A DNA stretch of 64,000 bases, taken from Echinarachnius parma. Its lineage: Eukaryota; Echinodermata; Echinoidea; Clypeasteroida; Echinarachniidae. This document shows, piece by piece, positions 58,040-64,000 of the stretch. The stretch covers positions 1 through 64,000 of the forward strand of contig JBAMJV010003315.1 of the NCBI GenBank assembly GCA_037951105.1, in the 5' to 3' direction. The stretch's first letter is position 1. Each line of letters opens with the position of its first letter. A model generated the notes under the pieces. That model was given only the letters and a program-made list of their open reading frames with translations. It made no database searches and was not told the DNA's origin. A program made the position numbers and the translations under genes.

Positions 58040-58337
58040 ACTGCATGTTTCAGAACAATATGACTCACCATGTTATTCAGTTATTTCACAAAAAGTGCGT
58101 CGTCACGGACGTTACATATTTTGCCAAAAATATGTAATGTCCGTGACGGTTCACTTTTTGTGAAATAACTGATCAACAATAAAGAAAATGTTCTGAAACT
58201 TGTAGTGTATATGTAACTTGACCAATGCTTTGTAATATACTAAGTAAAAGCTAGACGAAAGGTTCATCATATAGAAGTGGTATTGGAAGATCATGACATT
58301 TCTCAAATTTGTAATGTCCGTGACGCTGGAATTGCCC
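58040..58337. mobile_element. Inverted-repeat block with CGTCACGGACATTACA words
   Basis: The arms at about 58040-58118 and 58124-58210 are complementary over most of their length (TTCAGTTATTTCACAAAAAG / CTTTTTGTGAAATAACTGA), enclosing GTCACGGACGTTACAT and its complement. A third TGTAATGTCCGTGACG lies at 58314-58329. It sits directly against the broken end of the family A copy. Confidence 0.75.
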
Positions 58338-58411
58338 TTATCATAAATGTTAGGCATACCGAGCGCACTCTTGTTCTTTGATTTGTTTGTTGTTTGCTCG
58401 TGGTGCATTGT

Positions 58412-58763
58412 TTAAAGGGACTTAGTAACATTGTCCAAATCCTCAAAATACAATTGGAATTCTAGCGGTTCCCTCATACCTTGTTGTATTCGTATTAACG
58501 ATAAAATCATGGGACAGGTTTCGGTTTTTCAAATTTCCCTTTCGTTAAAAAGATATTTACGATTGAAGTGTTCAGATGTTAAATAATCCAACGGATCGCG
58601 AAAACCGTGTACAAAGTGAGTGCAATGAGTTTGTGAACATCACTTTGCATTTTTGCTCATTTTCACACAATACCCTGTGGACATATCAGATAACAACAAT
58701 ATACATTGTATCAACCATTCATCACTTTTTACACATGTCAACAAAGTTACTAGATCCCTTTAA
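58412..58763 (-). mobile_element. TTAA MITE family B copy 4 (reverse, complete)
   Basis: TTAA at 58412-58415 and 58760-58763; termini AGGGACTTAGTAACATTGTC and CAAAGTTACTAGATCCCT. Confidence 0.92.
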
Positions 58764-59139
58764 TGTAACAGCGGGATCCTTATGTATAAAGCGAATAATA
58801 ACTATACTGAAGAGAAGAGATTTTCTTCATAATTGTTTTACTTGGAATTCATAACTCATCAATGATGCGGCAAATTTCATTCTATCCTATAAGTATTCTC
58901 CTTTTTTTGTTGCGCGTTTTACATTTTTATGTATTTGTAGTTTGCTATCATTTCATTGAAGTACATAAAACATAATTATTTCCAAGTGATAGAAGAAAAA
59001 AGAGGAAAATTGAATTTAAATTGGAATTATGGCAGGGTGTGAGGGATGAAGCCTTCATCTCTCCATCAAGTAGACGTATACGCTAAAAGCAGGATTAGGA
59101 TAACGATATGAAATGCTAATTTTAGTGGCGTTATTAAAT

Positions 59140-59602
59140 TTAAAGGGATCTATATTCTAGTAACGTTTGTTGGCAATGTGCAAAAACCGATGAAGGCTTG
59201 ATAAATTATGCATTTTCAAAAACTGTTGTTGAAGGGTCGATAAATTATGCATTTCCATGATCCGATAAATATGTCCACTGAGTGATGTGTAGAAATCCCA
59301 TGGTAAATGAATGCCATATGACTGAGCAACGAGCGAAACTGCAAAGTGGTATTGCCTATCTCATTGCACTGACAGTTGAACATTTCCGCTATAGTAGAGA
59401 CTCTAAGAGACTTTTAAATCCGAACACTTCGATAATAATTTTTGTTTTTTATAACAAAAGATATATTCGGAAAAAAGAAACCGGTTCCATGCGTCTTTTG
59501 GTTATTATACAAAATATGAATACACAACCAGGTATGATAGAACCGCTAGTCTATAGAGTTCTATTAAAGTAAGTTGTGTGGTTATTGACATTGTGACTAG
59601 GT
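59140..59602 (+). mobile_element. Family B copy 5 (diverged, right end lost)
   Basis: TTAAAGGGATCTATATTCTA, then TAACGTTTGTTGGCAATGTG and later landmarks (ATGTCCACTGAGTGATGTG, ACATTGTGACTAG). A local repeat (TAAATTATGCATTTYCA twice, 59200-59255) expands it. The 96-codon frame at 59282-59572 is not conserved in other copies and is rejected as a gene. Confidence 0.8.
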
Positions 59603-59662
59603 AGATAGGGGGCGGGTTATCGCCTTCCCTGTAAAAAAAAACCTTTCCAGCTATAATACGGT

Positions 59663-59959
59663 GCGCCCCCCCCCCCCCCACCCCCTGGGCATTTATGTTC
59701 CTATATAATGAAGTTTTCTGCCTTAGTTGTTGAATTGATTTACATATTTTGTGTAAAGCATAATATACATTGGCTGACTTATAGTGAGTTTTTTGTTAAG
59801 ACATTCTTGGTTGTATGTTATTTGTTAAAGTATAATGTCGAATTGATATGAAATAAAATTAAATTTAAATAAATACTACAGACAGATAAATATGTGAGGA
59901 AAATAAATAGAGACATAAAATTACCTTATTATTATATGGCCCAGTTTCCCTATAGCCCC

Positions 59960-59993
<34 letters not shown>

Positions 59994-60026
59994 TACCCTA
60001 TTTCCCCTCAAAATGTATTTTAGAAA
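59663..60026. other. Intergenic DNA with two poly(C) tracts
   Basis: C runs at about 59666-59679 and 59963-59990. No gene. Confidence 0.7.
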
Positions 60027-60225
60027 TGAGCAAAGAAAATGGGATTCCAACGGGATCCCATTGGAATCCCATTTTCTTTGCTCATTTTTAATCACATTGT
60101 ATATTTCTGGTCAGTTTCTTTATATGTTTGAATCAATTGTATTTTAATGAAAAACCAATGAATTCAAACATAAAGGAAACTGACTTGAAATATTTGGACT
60201 GAATGAAAATGAGCAAAGAAAAATT
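60027..60225. repeat. Two consecutive palindromes sharing ATGAGCAAAGAAAA
   Basis: ATGAGCAAAGAAAATGGGAT begins a 25-base arm whose exact complement ends at about 60090, with a 10-base loop. Next, CAGTTTCTTTATATGTTTGA is mirrored by TTCAAACATAAAGGAAACTG. ATGAGCAAAGAAAA returns at 60207. Probably a compact foldback MITE. Confidence 0.8.
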
Positions 60226-60280
60226 TGCTTCGCCAGGAATCTAACCCGAAACCTATACGGATTGCCAGACCGGTGCTCAA
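60213..60280 (-). mobile_element. tRNA-like SINE head fragment
   Basis: On the minus strand, GTTGAGCACCGGTCTGGCAA is followed by TTTCGGGTTAGATTCCTGGC, like the anticodon-to-TPsiC part of a tRNA. There is no complete cloverleaf, so it is considered SINE debris. Confidence 0.5.
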
Positions 60281-60367
60281 CACTTTTAATTTTGTCCAAT
60301 CTATATTCTGTCTTTTGCTTCTACCTTAACTTTTATGTTATCGCACTTGTTTGTTGTTCGTGTATCT

Positions 60368-60829
60368 TAGAGCGTGTTCACACTGGTAATTGCAATCATG
60401 ATTGGAGTTATGTTTACAATCACGGTGATTCTGTTGCCTTGCTTTCACACTACGAAAAAAAAAAACTGTGATTACAATCACAGTTTCTGGAGACGTACCT
60501 GTCAATCAAACAAGGAGAACACTAGTTCTACACTGCATGACTGCATTCGAAGCGAAGAGCAACCCGTTTATTGGTGGAAGTGCATGTATAAAGGTCGCGT
60601 AAGCTCCGCCTCCCAAATCATGTTTTGGAGGTCAAGCCGTTCACACTACCGATTCGCACTGTGATTTGAGTGAATCATGATTTGAAAACACCTCTGGACC
60701 ATGCTGATTTGAGTTCCGCGATTCGTGATTCCAATTAGTGTTCACACCGTCAAAAATACCGTGATTGGAGTGAAAAATAACTCAAATCATGATTGAAATC
60801 ACGCATTTTCGCCAATGTGAAAAGGCTCT
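60368..60829. mobile_element. TA-flanked MITE (GAGCGTGTTCACACTGG ends)
   Basis: The left GAGCGTGTTCACACTGG is mirrored imperfectly by CCAATGTGAAAAGGCTC with TA outside both (CTTAG/CTAAG). Subterminal AATCATGATTGGAGTTAT and GATTTGAGT words occur in both orientations throughout. The 69-96-codon frames inside have no domain. Confidence 0.85.
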
Positions 60830-61115
60830 AAGATGGACATCAGATGGAGTTCAGGCATGAAAGTTCAATAACTATCACAGTTATCGTGCGAACCATATAA
60901 ACACTTGTGGAGCCGACAATGAGCTACCGAATGATAGAGTTACAACTCTCACTAATTAATTAAACCACCTGTTCATATTTTGAAGACAAACACATTTGTG
61001 TTTGTATGGCGCAGTGCTAGGGCCTCATGGGCTGGCTCATTTGATGTTAGATCTTCGATGCCGCCAAATGGAACCAACGACTGTCTAATTGATTAATGCC
61101 GATTTTGTAAACTAA

Positions 61116-61148
61116 CACGTGACTGTCACGTGACTGTCACGTGACTGT
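61116..61148. repeat. Three tandem CACGTGACTGT units
   Basis: Three exact 11-base copies, each containing an E-box (CACGTG). Possibly just a small minisatellite. Confidence 0.95.
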
Positions 61149-61472
61149 AAACCTTGGAATAAAACATATTCAAAAGCAAAAATTAAGTATTTGAAACTTT
61201 CAACAACTAAATATATCAATTATGTCAAGGCTCCTTGATAATAACATATATAGGTGATTTTGTCAAATTAATTTATGTGCCTTTTCAAAATAACTGCTTC
61301 AACAATTTTACAAAGAAACTAATGGCTTTCCATACTAGTTAAGTTCAACTTAGAATCTTTGTAAAATACCCCCATAAAACTATTAGGGGAGCGGGCGCCG
61401 TTGAATGTTTGAAACAGATAAATTGCTCCATACTAGTGTAGTGTGGTGGATCATCATAATGATTATTACAGA

Positions 61473-61976
61473 TTAAAGGGGTAGTTCAGTTTTGGTATAA
61501 TTTATTTGTGAGATAATGAAAAACTGAGTGTCAAATTTGACAGAGCATACAATTTTAATGACAGAATAAAATTTATTTGATCAAAATCGGTTCAGAAACG
61601 GCTGAAATATCAATAAATATATCCGATCGGAATAAATCTGGGGCCCAGATTTATTCGATGATTTTTTTTTATTAAAAAAATGCTTACACTTTTTCTAAAA
61701 TTTTCAAAGGAGGTTTTCAAATAGTTGTTGATGATTTAGTCATCATTTCAACAAAACATCACATGCATAATTTTGTATGAAACTGGTTGAAACCAATGCT
61801 TTTTTTTATAGAGCGCCCTCTTGTGTTTTAATTGCTCTTTTTGAATGATAACATGCTTTTTACTTAGTCGTTTGTAATTTTCTATACCATCCAAGCATGG
61901 TGGAGTTATAACTATTAGTTTGTGCAGGTTTTGGTGACTAAAGCTCAGCCTTACCAAAACTGTACTACCCCTTTAA
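61473..61976 (+). mobile_element. Family A MITE copy 15 (nearly complete)
   Basis: TTAA at 61473-61476 and 61973-61976. The duplicate locus reads ACAGATTAACTGTTGG (TTAA 62806-62809), which is the empty site. A short deletion after the left TIR removes the GAGGGCGC block. Confidence 0.97.
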
Positions 61977-62070
61977 CTGTTGGGCTGGGGGATTGATCCG
62001 TTTCGAACTCAGGACCTCTTGATTAGAATAGTATACCGTATATGCGCCCATCAATTTGCCACATAGTTTT
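61977..62070 (-). mobile_element. tRNA-like SINE head, copies at 61977 and 62810
   Basis: On the minus strand, TGGGCGCATATACGGTATAC is followed by AAGAGGTCCTGAGTTCGAAA, a tRNA-like B box. It is repeated at 62810-62890 as part of the segmental duplication. Confidence 0.55.
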
Positions 62071-62634
62071 AATGGAGACCTTGTTAATGGAGAATAAAAG
62101 AATGTAAACATTAAAACAGACAATAAAGGCGATGAATTGTATTTTCCTTTGATTAAATCTGTGTAACAATACTACTACTACTACTACTATCCATAATAAT
62201 TCGATTTGGTCGACGTGTGAATTTCAGAACCAAATTGAGGTTTCGAAAAGTTTTTTTGTTTGTTTTTCATTATACAGAAGGAAGTAAAAATATTAACAAC
62301 ATTTGCTCGAATTTGAGCATTTTTCTAAATGGGTTATTTTGACAGGCTAGAAAATATTTTAGGTATCAATCTACTGACGTACATTGAATCATACGGTGAC
62401 TTCTACATTCTGTGGACCCGCTATTTTTAGAAGAAAGAAAAAAATATTCGCGTGATTGGTTCCTTCTTTTTGTTCCCAAAATAACCCACGTGGGCGGACA
62501 ATAGAATATAATGTATTACTGTGGTCACAGTCCATAGATCGAACATATACACAATGTTCGTTCATCTGCACATTGAAGAACTATATAAGTGTATAATACG
62601 TGTGGTTTGCGGTTGCACCATGTGAGAGGGGAGG

Positions 62635-62760
62635 ATTGGTGAGTCCTGAAAAGGACTATGGTAGTCCTAGAACTGACTGTTGCTGGTAGTCCTAGAAAGG
62701 ACTGTTGGTAGTCCTAGAAAGGACTGTTGGCGTAGTCCTGAAAATATATAGTCCTATATA
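62635..62760. repeat. Minisatellite of TGGTAGTCCTAGAAAGGACT units
   Basis: About five copies of a 22-26-base unit, each a near-palindrome (AGTCCTAGAAAGGACT). It fills the spacer between the two duplication copies. Confidence 0.92.
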
Positions 62761-63015
62761 AGTGTAGTGTGGTGGATCATCATCATCATAAGGATACATT
62801 ACAGATTAACTGTTGGGGGACTGATCCGTTTCGAACTCAGGACCTCTTGATTAGAATATCATAATTATGCGCCCATCAATGTGCCACCTGCTGTTAATGG
62901 AGACCTTGTTAATGGGGAATAAAAGAATGTATAAATGAAAACAGACAAGAAAGGCGATGAGTTGTATTTTTCCTTAACTATTAAATCTATGTAACAATGT
63001 ACACGCCTAAGACAA

Positions 63016-63665
63016 AAAGGCAGTCACACCGCCAAACCGAATCCAAACCGACACGAGACCGAATAATAATAATTCGGGGACGTTGCGGGGACGTTCGGGG
63101 TGCTAGCGTTTTGGTGTCGATGTGGTATCGTAATTGTCGGTCTCTTATCGGGGTCCAGTTCGGACTCCGAATTTGTCGGCTCCCTCCAAGTACAAGTCAT
63201 ATGTTGTTTCATTTAACATGTTTAAGTTCAGGATTACTTCATCCTGTAATTTGACAAAGAATATGATTTTAATGAAACATAAATCGGACAAAAATTCGCA
63301 AACAATCATTTTCGTAATGTTGAGTTGGGAAATAGAACATGAGACTGATATCAAAAATTATTATCGTTCAGATAGAGTAAACCCAAGTGTCGTATTTATA
63401 CTAGTGGGATGAATTCGGGCTGCGTTCCATGTGAGTTCGGAATTGTCGGTTTCATGTCGAGGTTCATTCAAATATTATCGGGGTCGTATCGGTCTTGATT
63501 CGGCCGAATGCAAACCGAATTCGCGCTATGAATAGAGACCGAATGATTTTTGGTGTGACTGCTAGCCCCAGTTCGGTCTCTTGTCGGAGCCCGATAAAGC
63601 GGAAATTTGTAATTTAGTTCGGTTTGGTGTCGGTCTGGATTCGGTTTGGCGGTGTGACTGGGGTA
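63016..63665. mobile_element. hAT-like element with 8-bp TSD TAAGACAA
   Basis: TAAGACAA flanks both sides (63008-63015, 63666-63673). Inside, CAGTCACACCGCCAAACCGA is mirrored by TCGGTTTGGCGGTGTGACTG. Subterminal CGAATTCGG-type words recur in both orientations. 650 bp. The 85-92-codon frames inside have no recognisable domain. Confidence 0.88.
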
Positions 63666-64000
63666 TAAGACAAAGATTTGGTCGACGTTTGAACTTCAGA
63701 ACCCAATTGAGGTTTCGAAAAGTTCGAAAGTCTTCTTTATACAGTAGGAAGTATTAATAATATTAACAAAATATCCAGGCTCGAATTTGAGCGTTTTTCA
63801 AAATGGGGTTTTTGACCGGCTAGAAAATATTTTAGGTATCAATCTACTGACGTACATTGATTCATACGGTGACTTCCATTTTCTTTAGACCCGCTATTTT
63901 TAGAAGAAGTAAAAACAATGGATTATCTAAAAATATCCGTGAGACTTTCTTTTTTTGTTCCCAAAATAACCCACGTGGGTGGACAATAGAATACAATTCA

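Larger units (their letters stand above)
61428..64000 (+). repeat. Tandem segmental duplication (two ~1-kb copies) running off the window
   Basis: Copy 1 (about 61428-62505) and copy 2 (about 62757-64000) share, in order: GTGTAGTGTGGTGGATCATC, ACAGATTAA, a tRNA-like minus-strand block (CCGTTTCGAACTCAGGACCT), AATGGAGACCTTGTTAATGG, AAAGGCGATGA, GATTTGGTCGACG, AATTGAGGTTTCGAAAAGTT, TATCAATCTACTGACGTACA, CAAAATAACCCACGTGGG. Copy 1 carries a family A MITE and copy 2 a hAT-like element, each absent from the other. Confidence 0.93.

Noticed and set aside
59282-59572. 96-codon frame
   Set aside because: It lies in a family B MITE copy and is not open in the other copies.

Overview
This is a window of AT-rich eukaryotic DNA that is very poor in genes. 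It has spliced exons with GT/AG borders, tRNA-derived SINEs, long (CA)n and (GAT)n microsatellites, many G/C homopolymers of 15-40 bases, and dozens of short non-autonomous DNA transposons. The SINE at 8293-8630 looks, from memory, like the SURF1-type SINEs of sea urchins. A two-FAS1-domain secreted protein also fits a marine deuterostome. The best guess is an echinoid or another echinoderm, by inference only. There is no bacterial operon, phage or CRISPR array.

Genes. Only one convincing gene is visible: a five-exon, minus-strand gene (14254-16856) encoding a 367-residue secreted protein with a signal peptide and two FAS1 (fasciclin/TGFBI-type) domains. All four introns splice in frame. Its last exon has been partly copied in tandem downstream (13988-14312). 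A second coding trace, 36878-37130 (+), is a frameshifted remnant of a RecQ/DExH-type helicase.

Everything else is repeats. (i) A MITE family of about 0.5 kb (family A, ends AGGGRTAGTTYAGTTTTGGT) occurs about 15 times in both orientations. Two copies can be compared with an empty site inside the window, and both show insertion at TTAA with duplication of TTAA. (ii) Other families (B, F, G, H) also end at TTAA and sit end to end sharing TTAA junctions (38703-39923, 45678-47405). (iii) hAT-like elements have 8-bp target duplications: three copies of a CAGGGGCGTCGATCC element (1854-2995, 19665-21149, 54107-55209), plus 27788-27927, 42405-42567, 55965-56392 and 63016-63665. (iv) TA-flanked elements lie at 24863-25100, 36326-36550, 40905-41437 and 60368-60829. 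(v) Two very large foldback palindromes lie at 17323-18898 and 51165-52610.

Layout. 1-13 kb: MITEs, one SINE, minisatellites and microsatellites. 13-17 kb: the FAS1 gene. 17-23 kb: a degenerate satellite used as a landing pad for a nested stack of at least five insertions. 23-26 kb: an inverted-repeat element and a ~250-bp tandem array whose units contain the end of a TTAA MITE. 26-36 kb: further MITEs. 36-37 kb: helicase pseudogene. 38-48 kb: chains of TTAA elements, a mariner-like palindrome and two tandem arrays. 50-52.6 kb: a foldback element attached to a ~163-bp satellite carrying an octamer palindrome. 53-59 kb: an interrupted minisatellite, a SINE and (CA)n. 61.4 kb to the end: a tandem segmental duplication whose two copies carry different transposon insertions.
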